From: Harmothoe impar
Taxonomy: Eukaryota > Annelida > Polychaeta > Phyllodocida > Polynoidae
Assembly (NCBI GenBank): GCA_947462335.1
Contig: OX381704.1
Coordinates: 123,924,004 to 123,988,003, forward strand
DNA: 64,000 nt
Reading direction: 5' to 3'
Part shown: one piece after another, positions 31,686 through 42,063 of the stretch
Numbering within the stretch: the first letter of the stretch is position 1
How the letters are laid out: each line of letters begins with the position of its first letter
Made by a program: the position numbers and the translations under genes
Notes under the pieces: generated by a model
The model's database searches: none
The model's input: only the letters and a program-made list of their open reading frames with translations
What the model was told of the DNA's origin: nothing

Positions 31686-32123
31686 TCATCTTTTACACAT
31701 AGCATCAGCTACCATTCTATCCAAATTAATTCTAGAAGACAGTGGGTTAGCCAAATAAATTAATGCAGTTAGGCTAGCCCAGTCACCCGTTTGTCTAATG
31801 TCCTCCAGTGGGACACCACAACTATGCAGAAAAGCAGCACCAGAACACCTTAAAGAATGGCAACCTGCACCTTTGACATCCATATTTATAGCTGATAACA
31901 ACCTCTTCAAATAAGTATTAAGTACCGGGTAGGTGAGTGGCACCAGAACCCCTGAAACCTTTAACATAAATACAGGTGAATCTCTGGTGGTAGAAGGACA
32001 ATCATTAAAGTGGTTAGCTAAGAGAGTTGCCGCACATAAAGGCGAGCCTATAGCATAAGTGAGGGGTACCAAATGTAAACGCTGACCATACTGGATAGTT
32101 TTAGAACTTGAAATCCTAAGCAA
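31686..32123 (-). pseudogene. Tyrosine recombinase, catalytic C-terminal part
   Basis: A 145-codon open frame with the back half of a DIRS/Ngaro/Crypton-type tyrosine recombinase: SKTIQYGQRLHLVPLTYA, then the H-x-x-R box in GCHSLRCSGAAFLHSCGVPL, a Trp in the His/Trp position (RQTGDWASL) and the nucleophile Tyr in TALIYLANPL. The N-terminal core-binding domain and the first catalytic Arg region are missing or degraded. It would catalyse integration of a circular DNA intermediate. Confidence 0.8.
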
Positions 32124-32174
32124 AACACCCCAAGGTTTAAAGGTAAGAGAACTCCTGCGTAGAGAGGTTAATTA

Positions 32175-32283
32175 ACTCCGCCTAGATACATAACATAGGG
32201 GGCGCTCCTAACCGGATAACAGAGGTTTGGCGTGCGCGAATGACCTGACCAATAGCGGGAACAAGGGACTCGTACCCAACCAT
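32175..32283 (-). repeat. Split direct repeat A1
   Basis: 109 bp from ACTCCGCCTAGATACATAAC to CGTACCCAACCAT, duplicated at 31461-31569. Forms the outer edge of the tyrosine-recombinase element; the Gypsy-A integrase resumes right beside it. Confidence 0.88.
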
Positions 32284-33506
32284 CAAGGGCAGGCCTAGAT
32301 GGAGCACCCAGCCTTTTACAAATGCACGGGCACATGTATGGGCTTTATGATCTCTCAGAGGGAACACTCTAGTGTTTTTCGAATAGTAGTCGGAGATAAC
32401 CATCAGGAGTGGTTTTGAGACCACTGATGATATCAACCGCTATGCGTGCAAATCTAACTCCCCACAGTTCTTGAGTTAGTGGTAACTTCCCCAGGCCTTC
32501 ACCTGGTTTATTTAGACAACAATCTGGACAAGTTGAGATCCACCTAAGCAGATCTTTACACATGCCAGCCCAGTAATACCTTCTGGAGAGTTGCGCAAGG
32601 GAGCGTTTCTTTCCAAAATGTCCACTGGTCTGGTGTCCATGTACGAAATACATGATATCCCTTCGCATAGCTGTGGGTATCACGATTTGTCGAAGTTTGG
32701 TCTTGTGAGGTGTTATCTTCCACCTACATAAGATACTGTCAACAACGGCTAGCTCAGACCTTTGAGCAAGTAGCTGTCTCATTTCCCGGTTCTCAATCGA
32801 AATTGTTGGTCTTTGTGGTTGGATACCACTGGAGACCTGTTCTATTAGTCTTGAAATGACAGTATCACTCTTCTGCAATTGCCTGATAGTCTCCGTGGAC
32901 CATTCCATAGCTTTAGAATGTCCTACATCATACGGCATTCAAACTACAGCTACTTCAGCGTTATGGGCTCCACAGTCATTACAATCCATTCTAGAACATT
33001 TCCTTATGGGTCTTCTCAAAAGGGCATCAGCATTGATATGCTTGCTCCCTGCTCTGTGTTGGATTTGGCTATTTTCCAACCCTAACTCGGACAAATGGGT
33101 CAACCATCGGCCGATCATCCCCTCTGCTTCCTTAAAGTTTAGCAACCACCTTAAGGATGAGTGATCTGTCCGTAAAGTGAAGTCACCTCCCCACAGAAAG
33201 TGCTTAAACTTCTTCGTATACACTACTACCGCCAACAATTCGCGCTTAGTAGTACAGTAATTCCTCTGGGCCTTATTGAGGGTATTACTAGTGAAAGCCA
33301 GTGGCACTTCTTTCCCATCCTTCACCTGGGACAGAGCAGCAACGATACTGTCATTGCTGGCGTCAGTGTCCAGTATGAAATGACCCTCAGCTGTGGGGTA
33401 TTTCAAAACTGGAGTGGTTCGAAACAGGTTCTTTTAGGCTTCTAATGCTAGATCTTGTTCAGGACCCATGGGAAAGGTTCCTTTCTTCTACCCGGAGTCC
33501 AGTGAG
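32284..33506 (-). pseudogene. Gypsy-A RNase H and integrase (first part)
   Basis: RNase H: HFILDTDASNDSIVAALSQ, CTTKRELLAVVVYTKKF, FTLRTDHSSLRWLLNF. A TGA between VAV V and MPYD (32939-32941) breaks the frame. Integrase zinc finger: HGHQTSGHFG with CPDCCLNK (HHCC type). Core: first catalytic Asp in FARIAVDIISGLKT, then a frameshift and SDYYSKNTRVFPLRDHKAHT ... VLHLGLPL, where the tyrosine-recombinase element is inserted. The second Asp lies at 28315-28331 and the Glu in 27181-27350. Confidence 0.88.
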
Positions 33507-33792
33507 GTTTTTACGCAACAAACCCTATATAGTGGTCTCAGGTACCAAACTAGGCTTAAAAATGGGCCAGTCTTCACTAAAGAAACCCTATATAGTGGTC
33601 AATGGTACTAAACTGGTTTTTTTTTGAGTTTATAAAAGTGTTTATTGCACAGAGTGATTTTCTAAACACAGTTACATTCACAAACAGTGTATTATGACAC
33701 TGTATATAAGACGGTTTCTTGGTATATCGATACATGTAAATATATAATTATAAATATGGAACTTGTAATAAACATACAGACAATTTATCTAG

Positions 33793-36713
33793 CTAGCTAT
33801 TAGTTACCAGTCCTTTAGAGCAAAGCATCTTTTGATGCCGATCCTGTATTAGCAGTAGGGCTCTCGCTCTGAATTGTTCTTTGGTTTTAATAACCCGACA
33901 GTCGGGCGTTAAGCCGTTCCAGAGTTCAATGGCCCTGTATAGGGGACTTTTCCTGTAACCTAGTAGTATTGAGGTGGGGTACTTTAGTAATCCTGTGTCC
34001 GTTGAGCGCATCACTCGCCCACCGGGCACAGGGTCCTTTAACTCCACTCCTAAAGTGGCACCTGCCGCATTATCATAATATACATATTTATGGAGTAGCA
34101 TCAGTAATTGCATATCGTATCTGATAGACAGGTAATCAATACCAGTACGTTTATGTAGGTCAGAGACATGGCATTTCATTTTTACTTTCAGACATATTCT
34201 TAGACATTTGTTTTGGGTTTGTTGTAGGCGTCGGTGTTGCTCATTTTACGGAGCATCACATTGCGATAATTAGTGTTATTTACAGTTTTACTAACCGATT
34301 GCTCTAGAGAGAGCCTATTATCTAGAATTACTCCCAAATATTCATACTGGGCACAGGTTTCGAGCTCCTGTGAGCCCAGTTTGATACCGGCTGACAATGA
34401 CACACATGAAGGATCATGGCTGTATACCACTAGTTTACTCTTAGCTGTGTTCACACATAGTCCACTTTCAGTGAACCATTTGTGGGCATTTAGTGCATCA
34501 GCCTGAAGTAAGAGTCTAGCTTCCTCTGGATCTTTTCTAGAGACATAGAATACCACATCATCCGCGTACATCAGTACACAGCTATGTATTATTACGTCAG
34601 GTAGTGAATTTATATAACAAATAAATAACAGAGGACCTAGTATGGAGCCTTGTGGCACGCCATACTTCACTTGTGTCAGGTCTGACTTGGTATCATTACA
34701 CATCACACGCTGGCTTCTATTGCCCAAATAAGCATGTAACCAATCACAATAAATATCTGGTAAATTGAATGATCTCATGCGGCTCAGCAGCTCTGCATGG
34801 TGTATACAATCAAAAGCCTTCCGCACGTCCAGGTAACAGGCCAGCAGAGGATTTCTATTGTCCTTTGATCTGAATATATCATTTACTAATCTAAAGACTG
34901 CGTCCACTGTTCCCCTGGACGTGCGGAAGCCAAACTGAGAGTCAGACAGCAACCCCTGTTGCTCAAGTCTTGTATATATTTCTTCGTAGACCACTCTCTC
35001 CATGACTTTGCTTGGCATGGGTAATAAAGATATAGGGCGCCAATTGCCCACGCATTTGGGATCCCCAGATTTGGGCAAGGGTATCACGGTGGCACATGCC
35101 CATGCATTAGGAAACAATATGTTATGTAAGCAATAGTTAATCAAATGGGTTAGTTGTGGGGCGAGGATTAGTAAAGCATCTTTCATTACCGTAGAGCTAA
35201 TATTTTCAATACCACTAGATTTATGTACATTTACATTCTTTAGTAATTTGACAATTTTGGAATAACTGACCCTGGTATCCTCGTTAGGCATATAATTTGT
35301 GGATTTGGGTGCTGAGGCTGCACTGACTTTCGGGGCAGTCTCTAGCCCGTCAAACAATTTTGACCCTATATTGCCAAAAAATTCATTGATATACCCGGGT
35401 ACCTCAGGACCTTGCAATTCAGCTCCGGTTTCATGATTCGTTAGTAGTATATTTTGTCCCTCCTTACCCGTGCGGCCCAACAATTTATTTAATTCTCGCC
35501 AAAATTTGTATGGATTGTCAGCGTGCTCATCTAGCTTCTGAATGCAATACTGTTCTTCAGCGTTATTAGTTAACAGGTTTATATCTCTACGTGCTTGTTT
35601 GGCTAATTCCAATAGACATTCATCCGTATAGCCACCTTCACAATACTCCGTCATATACTGATTCCTTTCATATATTACTTCGTATATGTGACGTGACATC
35701 CATGGTTTGTTCATATCCTTTATGGTCATTTCTCGTATGGCACAGTGAACATCTAGATATGACATAATGTTATCGAGCAGCAAATTCCATTTTGTATTTA
35801 CATCAGAAGATTGATAAAATATTTCCCAGTCACATGACAACAGGTAATCAACAAAATCAGTATAGTCATAGTTTCTATAGGATCTACCAATGATAACCTT
35901 CTTTTCAAAGATCTCCTTTGGTTTCTTTTTTACAGCATACACAGGTAAATGGTCAGACACTAACAACGGTAATGTTCCGTGTGATCGGATTATATCACAG
36001 TCAGTACATATTAAATCAATGCAGGTACCTCCCGGTTTGTTAGGATAGGGCCTAGTTAAATGATTAGTAATTACATCAGTAAGGCATAAAGTGTCCATTG
36101 CTCGTTGGTAGTATTTGGTTTTACTGTCCTCTGGACTCATAAGATCAATATTGATATCTCCAACCAACCATCGTTCACGGCTGAGCATACAATCATTTTG
36201 ACAGATTTCTACGATGGCATCTACACATTTAACATAGCTGCCATTAGGTGGCCTGTATACATGTATGAATGATGTTAAACGATGCTTTTCCTGGGTATAA
36301 TGTATTACCATGGCTTCAATATCACAGTCAGATTTGAGCAGTGTATTATCTAATGTGCAATAGGGTGCAAGTTTGTCGCGCACATAAACAAGTAGGCCGC
36401 CACCGGTCTTGTCCAGGACACGATCATAACGATAGAATTTATATCCGGGTACATATAATTTGTGGTTTGAATAACCCTCTAGGAGCCAGCTTTCGCTCAC
36501 ACATAAGACATCAAATAATTTTACAAGGTCAAACAATTGGCTAAATTTCTTATCGAGGCTTCGTATATTATAGTGTCCAACTTTCAGACCATGTTCGTTC
36601 GAGAACGAGTCTAGACTGGTGGTCATAGCTGGGAGAGCGCGTCTCAATGATGCATTGTGACAAAGAGATTCGTTGATTGAGACATAGTCAGTGTTATCGC
36701 GTATGCTATCCAT
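33793..36713 (-). CDS. LINE ORF2: AP-like endonuclease and reverse transcriptase
   Basis: An 837-residue open frame (36713-34200) plus a C-terminal piece in another frame (34179-33793). The endonuclease/exonuclease/phosphatase domain runs over residues ~40-280: VGHYNIRSLDKKF, CVSESWLLEG, FIHVYRPPNG, WLVGDINIDL, VSDHLPVYAV. The RT runs over ~520-780: VIPLPKSGDPKCVGNWRPIS, ACYLDVRKAFDCIHH, GVPQGSILGPLLF and the catalytic VLMYADDVVFY. The endonuclease nicks target DNA and the RT copies the element RNA at the nick. The tail (LLHKYVYYDNAAG, PLYRAIELWNGL) is typical of the CR1/L2/Jockey group. One frameshift near 34190 is the only clear lesion. Confidence 0.9.
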
Positions 36714-37631
36714 TTGTGTGAATTTTCAGAGAGAAATAGGCAGTTTCCACACATTTCAATTATGAACATTAACAGGGTAACATGATTTCTGCTGTCATTA
36801 GACAGCAGGCATTTGCACCATCTAGCATAGTAATAATATGATTATTTATATGATGATTATTATTCAGTGAAATTAGATATATTACTGCTACTTTATTTTA
36901 ATTTACTTTGAATGAAGGAGCCAGCTGGGACAATCGGCACCATTGTCCCAGGGGAATTGGAATAGTTAGTTAATATTACATAAACAGATATACAGATAAG
37001 ACTTACTCTACCGTCTCTTAGGTTATCTATTAACCTTTGACCCATAAATCATTATTGCTGGACTGTTATTGACACAGTGTATTCAACTTGCACAATATAT
37101 AAGCATAGTATAACCCTTAATGTCATTAAATATTCTTATTTGAACAATATCCAGAAAACAGAGCGTGACGCACGTTTCAAATGGAACCTGGTTTCAGATT
37201 ATGAACATTAACACGGTTGTTGTACAATTATGAGAAAATATATTATACGGTAGTTGCCATAGTCGGCAGTAAAGTATACACAGTTAGATTACCAAATTTC
37301 AATGCGTGTATGATTCCTGGACACAAGGTTATTTTAATTTACCGGTATCGTTATATGAGTATTTTGATGAATGCAATCAGAACATCTAGTAGCTAGTATT
37401 ATACATGTATGTGTCTATTTAAATTTTGACAATCTGCAGTTAGACTTTGGTTGCTATTTATACTAATATCTATAATATAATATAATATGATATGACTCAT
37501 CTACAGTTATCACAGTTTATGACGGACATGTGTACATTAAATATATTGTGTGATTTTAAGGTTAGTACATGAGTACTAGTGATGTACCTCATCACCTGGT
37601 ATGATTTTGACCCATATGGTGTTTATGACCA

Positions 37632-38753
37632 TTATGACGCACTTGTGGCAGCTTGTCGGTGCTTGTGGCGTTCCAAGTTTGGCGGGGGCACTGAAGTGTT
37701 CATACAGGGTTGGGGTTGACCACTGGGGTGCGGTGCAGCATAGCCATAATGGACGGAGAGCTCATAGCGTATGTCCATTAATATCTGACCCATTATATTC
37801 TGACCATGCGCGTCAAATACTTGGTCCAGGTCACGGTCTGAGTATCCGATTCCCATGCCCCAGTACTCATGGCGACTTGCCTCCAGTAAGGGGTGATTGG
37901 CTGTCTGGAAGAGTCTGTACCTCATGGGGGGATGTTGAACGAATTTGGCTACAGCGTATCTTCGTATATGATAGACTGCATGATCATACCAGTCAGTGCC
38001 GTTTGTGTCTATCAATGCACCACGAGACTTGTTGAGTGATGCTCTGGGTTCTTTCTTGATGTCACTGGCTGCTGCTAGATCTCTCACATGTACCGCCTTC
38101 GTGTACTGGTAGGCTTGCTCTACCGATTCAAAGTCCATGGGGCACCCATTTAGTTCCACATGGATCTTTGCTGGGTAGAAATTAGATAAGAAGGCTGTTT
38201 CCCCACTGAATGCTATGCCTAATGGTGTCATACAGATTTTCTCTTTTTTCTGTTTGTGGCTGTTGATGAATGATGAAGGTGGAGGTGGCCGCTGCTTTGG
38301 TGGGTTGGGCGTTGGCCCCGCGGTGGGTGGAGGTAGTGGGCCTGCTGCTTTCGGTGTGGAGCTTGTCACTGGTTTGGTGGTCAGTCCCAGTGACATACTG
38401 GAGGATTCCAGGATGATTGATGGGTCATTGTTGGCTACCGTAGCTGCTGGTAGTGTACTTTGGGCGTGTGACTTGACGTCGACGTCCATAGGCTCCTGTG
38501 GGGCCAATGGTGCACTAGGGGTTGGTCTTTGTATGTAGCCCTGTTGTGTCTCTAACTGGGTGTTGGTTCCACACGGCGCTGCAGTAGGGGTGCTACTTTT
38601 GACTTGATTCTTGTCTGAGGTCTTTTTGTAGCTGAGTGACACGGGTGGGCGTGGCATGGACAGGGCATGCTGCAGTGCAGTCTGATGCTCATGGTGTCCT
38701 GATGGTCCTTGATTTAAGGAGTCATGGTGCTTACCGGTAGGAGGTTGATTCAT
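37632..38753 (-). CDS. LINE ORF1 C-terminal part with NADAR (YbiA-like) domain
   Basis: 373 codons. The first ~180 residues are Pro/Ser/Thr-rich and disordered. Residues ~185-330 match the NADAR/YbiA fold: AFLSNFYPAKIHVELNG, CPMDFESVEQAYQYTKAVH, DWYDHAVYHIRRYAVAKFVQ, YRLFQTANHPLLEASRHEYW and GMGI. NADAR proteins bind NAD/ADP-ribose-like ligands; characterised members remove ADP-ribose from guanine bases. The upstream ORF1 part ends at a TGA overlapping this ATG (ATGA, 38750-38753). The upstream frame would be continuous with this one if the C11 run at 38789-38800 differed by a base, so it is probably one protein. No cell-gene introns and same strand and spacing as ORF2 show that it belongs to the LINE. 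Confidence 0.8.
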   Translation of the reverse strand: MNQPPTGKHHDSLNQGPSGHHEHQTALQHALSMPRPPVSLSYKKTSDKNQVKSSTPTAAPCGTNTQLETQQGYIQRPTPSAPLAPQEPMDVDVKSHAQSTLPAATVANNDPSIILESSSMSLGLTTKPVTSSTPKAAGPLPPPTAGPTPNPPKQRPPPPSSFINSHKQKKEKICMTPLGIAFSGETAFLSNFYPAKIHVELNGCPMDFESVEQAYQYTKAVHVRDLAAASDIKKEPRASLNKSRGALIDTNGTDWYDHAVYHIRRYAVAKFVQHPPMRYRLFQTANHPLLEASRHEYWGMGIGYSDRDLDQVFDAHGQNIMGQILMDIRYELSVHYGYAAPHPSGQPQPCMNTSVPPPNLERHKHRQAATSAS

Positions 38754-41700
38754 ACAAGGTAGCCTGACTGCATCTTCTTTGGTACTACAGGCGGGGGGGG
38801 GGGCAGTAGCTTCTCTACCACTGGTGCCTCACCGTCCTTGTGACTGGTGGTGGTAGATGGTTGTTGCCTGTTTTGGGGTTGCTGAGGGTTTTTCAATCGA
38901 GTCGCTGGTTGTGGCTGTGGTCCTGTGTTCTCGGCCCTCTTGGTAGTTGTAGCCTTAACCGGTAATTCATGAGTGGGTGTGGCAGACCTGGTCCGCGGAT
39001 GCTGCAGTTGATGGTGTTGCAGGGGTCTTTCTTGGCCGGTCGGAGTCGAGTGGCCATTATTATTGTTGTTGTTGTTGTTGTCCTGCCTTGGGGGGGGAGG
39101 GGGCCTTCTTTGTCTGCGTGCCGGAGGTGGCGCTACAACACTGGTGGTATTCAGGCCGCTGGGCTTGTAGATGTCTGGTATTTGACATACACCTGCCTCG
39201 CTGGGGGGGTAGGTGTTGTGGTCGATGGTGATACCTTCATCATCCAGGTAGACATTGATGTTCCAGTCCCGTATGTGGTTGTACACCGTGCGTAGTAGAA
39301 ATCTACATGCGCGCATGATACGGTCTTCATCTGGGTTTAAGAAGACATTATGGCCTAGGGACTGCACCCTACTTCTCCAGTACAGGCCGATTGATGATCC
39401 TTTTCATTGCTGAAGGCAATTAAAAATGGTCTCACAGTCCTTCCTTGTCTGCCTAGTCGGCATACAGAGGACACAGCAGATCGGTCAACCATAAGGCCTA
39501 GAGCTGTGATGATCCTGTCATATGTGGTATATACATCCGTGTCTTCCTGTTCAGTGTCCATACCCACTACAACTACATTATATGTAGTTGGTTTTGGTGG
39601 CCGCGTTGATGCAACAGTGCGGGTTGGAGGAGATTTCCTTACCAGTGGTGGGATGGGTAGGGTACCTGTGGGCTGGCCGGGTGTAGCTTGTAAGCCTGTT
39701 TTCAACCTGGCAGAGTTGTTTTGGTTGGTCAATGGGGGTGGCGGGTGATGGTCGGCTGCTGAGGTTGTAACCAATACAGGAGCTGGTGCTCCAGGTGTCG
39801 GCTGAGTGTGAGTCACTGGCTGTAGTTGTATACGCGCAGTATTGGTGTTAGTATTGGTCTTTAGCACTTCCAAGCTGCGGAGGTGCTCTTCAAACCTCGC
39901 CTCCAGTTGGTCATGTTTGGTTTCCATTTCAGTTTTGACTGCATTAATATTGCTGCTACAGGCAGCCTTAAATTGTCTAATGTTAGTTTGGACCTCGTTG
40001 TGCTTTAGCCTTTGGGTATCCTAAAAGGCTGTAATTCTGCAGCTGAGGGATCCCAGGGTAGAGCTGATGCCGTCAATCTTGGTGTCTAGGTTGCTGGTTA
40101 CTTGTTGCATCCCTCTGTCCAGGTCTGATTTTTCTGCCATGTTGTTCTGAATATATGTCATCATGTGCAGTAGTTGTACATTTAGCGGTTGTTCTGCATG
40201 TGCAGAGTTACTCTCAGGACCTTGCAATTCAGCTCCGGTTTCATGATTCGTTAGTAGTATATTTTGTCGCTCCTTACCCGTGCGGCCCAACAATTTATTT
40301 AATTCTCGCCAAAATTTGTATGGATTGTCAGCGTGCTCATCTAGCTTCTGAATGAAATACTGTTCTTCAGCGTACCATACCCACTACAACTACATTATAT
40401 GTAGTTGGTTTTGGTGGCCGCGTTGATGCAACAGTGCGGGTTGGAGGAGATTTCCTTACCAGTGGTGGGATGGGTAGGGTACCTGTGGGCTGGCCGGGTG
40501 TAGCTTGTAAGCCTGTTTTCAACCTGGCAGAGTAGTTTTGGTTGGTCAATGGGGGTGGCGGGTGATGGTCGGCTGCTGAGGTTGTAACCAATACAGGAGC
40601 TGGTGCTCCAGGTGTCGGCTGAGTGTGAGTCACTGGCTGTAGTTGTATACGCGCAGTATTGGTGTTAGTATTGGTCTTTAGCACTTCCAAGCTGCGGAGG
40701 TGCTCTTCAAACCTCGCCTCCAGTTGGTCATGTTTGGTTTCCATTTCAGTTTTGACTGCATTAATATTGCTGCTACAGGCAGCCTTAAATTGTCTAATGT
40801 TAGTTTGGACCTCGTTGTGCTTTAGCCTTTGGGTATCCTAAAAGGCTGTAATTCTGCAGCTGAGGGATCCCAGGGTAGAGCTGATGCCGTCAATCTTGGT
40901 GTCTAGGTTGCTGGTTACTTGTTGCATCCCTCTGTCCAGGTCTGATTTTTCTGCCATGTTGTTCTGAATATATGTCATCATGTGCAGTAGTTGTACATTT
41001 AGCGGTTGTTCTGCATGTGCAGAGTTACTCACTGCATTGGTACTGTTGCTCGGTGTGGCGCGGTGCACATGTACCCCAGGTCCAGCTGATCGGTGTAAAT
41101 ATGACCCACTTGGCTCCTCGCCAGCGGGCCGTTCACTCTCCCCCACCGGTCGTTGCGCCGATGTCGTGCTGGGCCTCTGGTGGAGATTGTAGAGAGCGGG
41201 GGCGTGTGTCTCGGTCTCTCCCACAGGTCGCTGTGGTATTGCGGGCAGCGCGGTCCGTGTGTGAGGCGCCGGCAGCGTGTTCTGGTGGGGAGTGACATAT
41301 CTGGGGCTTCGATCTGGGTCAACAAAATGGCGATGGTTGCCCGCTCTTGGGCTGTCTGGTGGGGTCAAATCTGCCCCACTGTCATGGTGGGCTTGTTGTC
41401 TATAATCGAGATGTATAGAAGCGTTGAGTTGTCCAATAAAATCGGTTAGAGGGGTGGACGAGCCTGGCTGGCGGCCTATGTTTGTCGTCTGGTAGTGGCG
41501 ATCCTCTCCGGTCGGCTCGGGACCCGTGGCGGCGGGGACCGGGCTGGTCGCGGGATGTTGGCGGAGCGTGTCTGGAGGGAGGCCCGACAACGCCTGCGGT
41601 CCCGGGCCCTTCTCTGACGGCGGTGGCGAAGCCATCGCGTCCCTGACTACCGCACTGTCAGATAATAATTCATACCTGTTTCTCTTGTTCACCGGTGAGA

Positions 41701-41797
41701 TTTCAGTGGGGCTGTAGTTTATCAGCTTGGTGGCTGGATCTTCTTCAGATCTGTGCCGTTTTCGGTGTTCCTGGATGGTCAGATTTGTGTTGGACAT
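38750..41797 (-). pseudogene. LINE ORF1 N-terminal and RRM-like part (duplicated inside)
   Basis: Starts MSNTNLTIQEHRKRH at 41797, with a long disordered Pro/Arg-rich region. A coiled coil follows (LLHMMTYIQNNMAEKSDLD, then KHNEVQTNIRQFKAACSS), then a Thr/Pro linker and an RRM-like block (TTYNVVVVGMDTEQEDTD, RTVRPFLIAFSNEKD). Then comes VYNHIRDWNINVYLDDEG and a Pro/Gln/Asn-rich stretch to 38750. ORF1 proteins of LINEs bind the element RNA. Lesions: an in-frame TAG after SCRITAF in both duplicate copies, a frameshift at 39355-39367, and a 656-bp internal duplication with a piece of ORF2 between the copies. Confidence 0.75.
39558..41030. repeat. 656-bp tandem duplication within ORF1, with ORF2 fragment
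   Basis: 39558-40213 and 40375-41030 are almost identical (offset 817; for example one base differs in CAGAGTTGTTTTG versus CAGAGTAGTTTTG). Between them, about 40212-40373 is a near-exact copy of ORF2 positions 35403-35563. The three-part join suggests template switching during reverse transcription or an assembly error. Confidence 0.9.
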
Positions 41798-42063
41798 GTA
41801 ATAAGTCCAGAACTGACTTCCCTGGCGGTGCTGACGCCATATTGGTGTGTTCGCGTCTGCCGGCTTTCCGGCTTTTCTTGGTCATTACGGGCTAACTACA
41901 CCTTACATAGTTAATTCCAGTACATACGATAGTCGCCTGTACCTTTATGGTCCCTGACGTGCCTTCTAAGGGTGATCCTGCAGTCGGATCCTGTTGATCT
42001 CCATGTAAATGTGCGGAGCGCTACGCAACGTTAGTCTAGCATGTCGGCCATTTTTCTCTCTTG

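Larger units (their letters stand above)
28332..32283 (-). mobile_element. Tyrosine-recombinase retroelement with split direct repeats
   Basis: Minus-strand order is A1 (32283-32175), recombinase ORF, B1 (31641-31570) joined to A2 (31569-31461), spacer, B2 (28406-28335). A1/A2 (109 bp) and B1/B2 (72 bp) are near-identical direct repeats. This A1-ORF-B1A2-B2 arrangement is that of Ngaro/PAT-type DIRS elements. At all junctions a shared CAT (plus strand) lies at the boundary, consistent with recombination at a short common core without target duplication. No RT is left; the A2-B2 spacer holds a large foldback (28596-30986). It interrupts Gypsy-A integrase between HLGLPL and the HSDQG motif. Confidence 0.8.
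33617..42063 (-). mobile_element. LINE-1 of this window: CR1/L2-like, with NADAR-type ORF1
   Basis: An 8.4-kb minus-strand non-LTR retrotransposon: 5' UTR (42063-41798), ORF1 (41797-37632), about 0.9 kb of non-coding spacer (37631-36714), ORF2 with endonuclease and RT (36713-33793), a short 3' end and an A9 tail (33617-33625). It sits inside one unit of the 62-bp array: array sequence ends at ACTAAACTGG on one side and resumes at TTTAAAAATTAGTCAGTC on the other. ORF2 is nearly intact, so this is one of the youngest layers. Confidence 0.88.
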
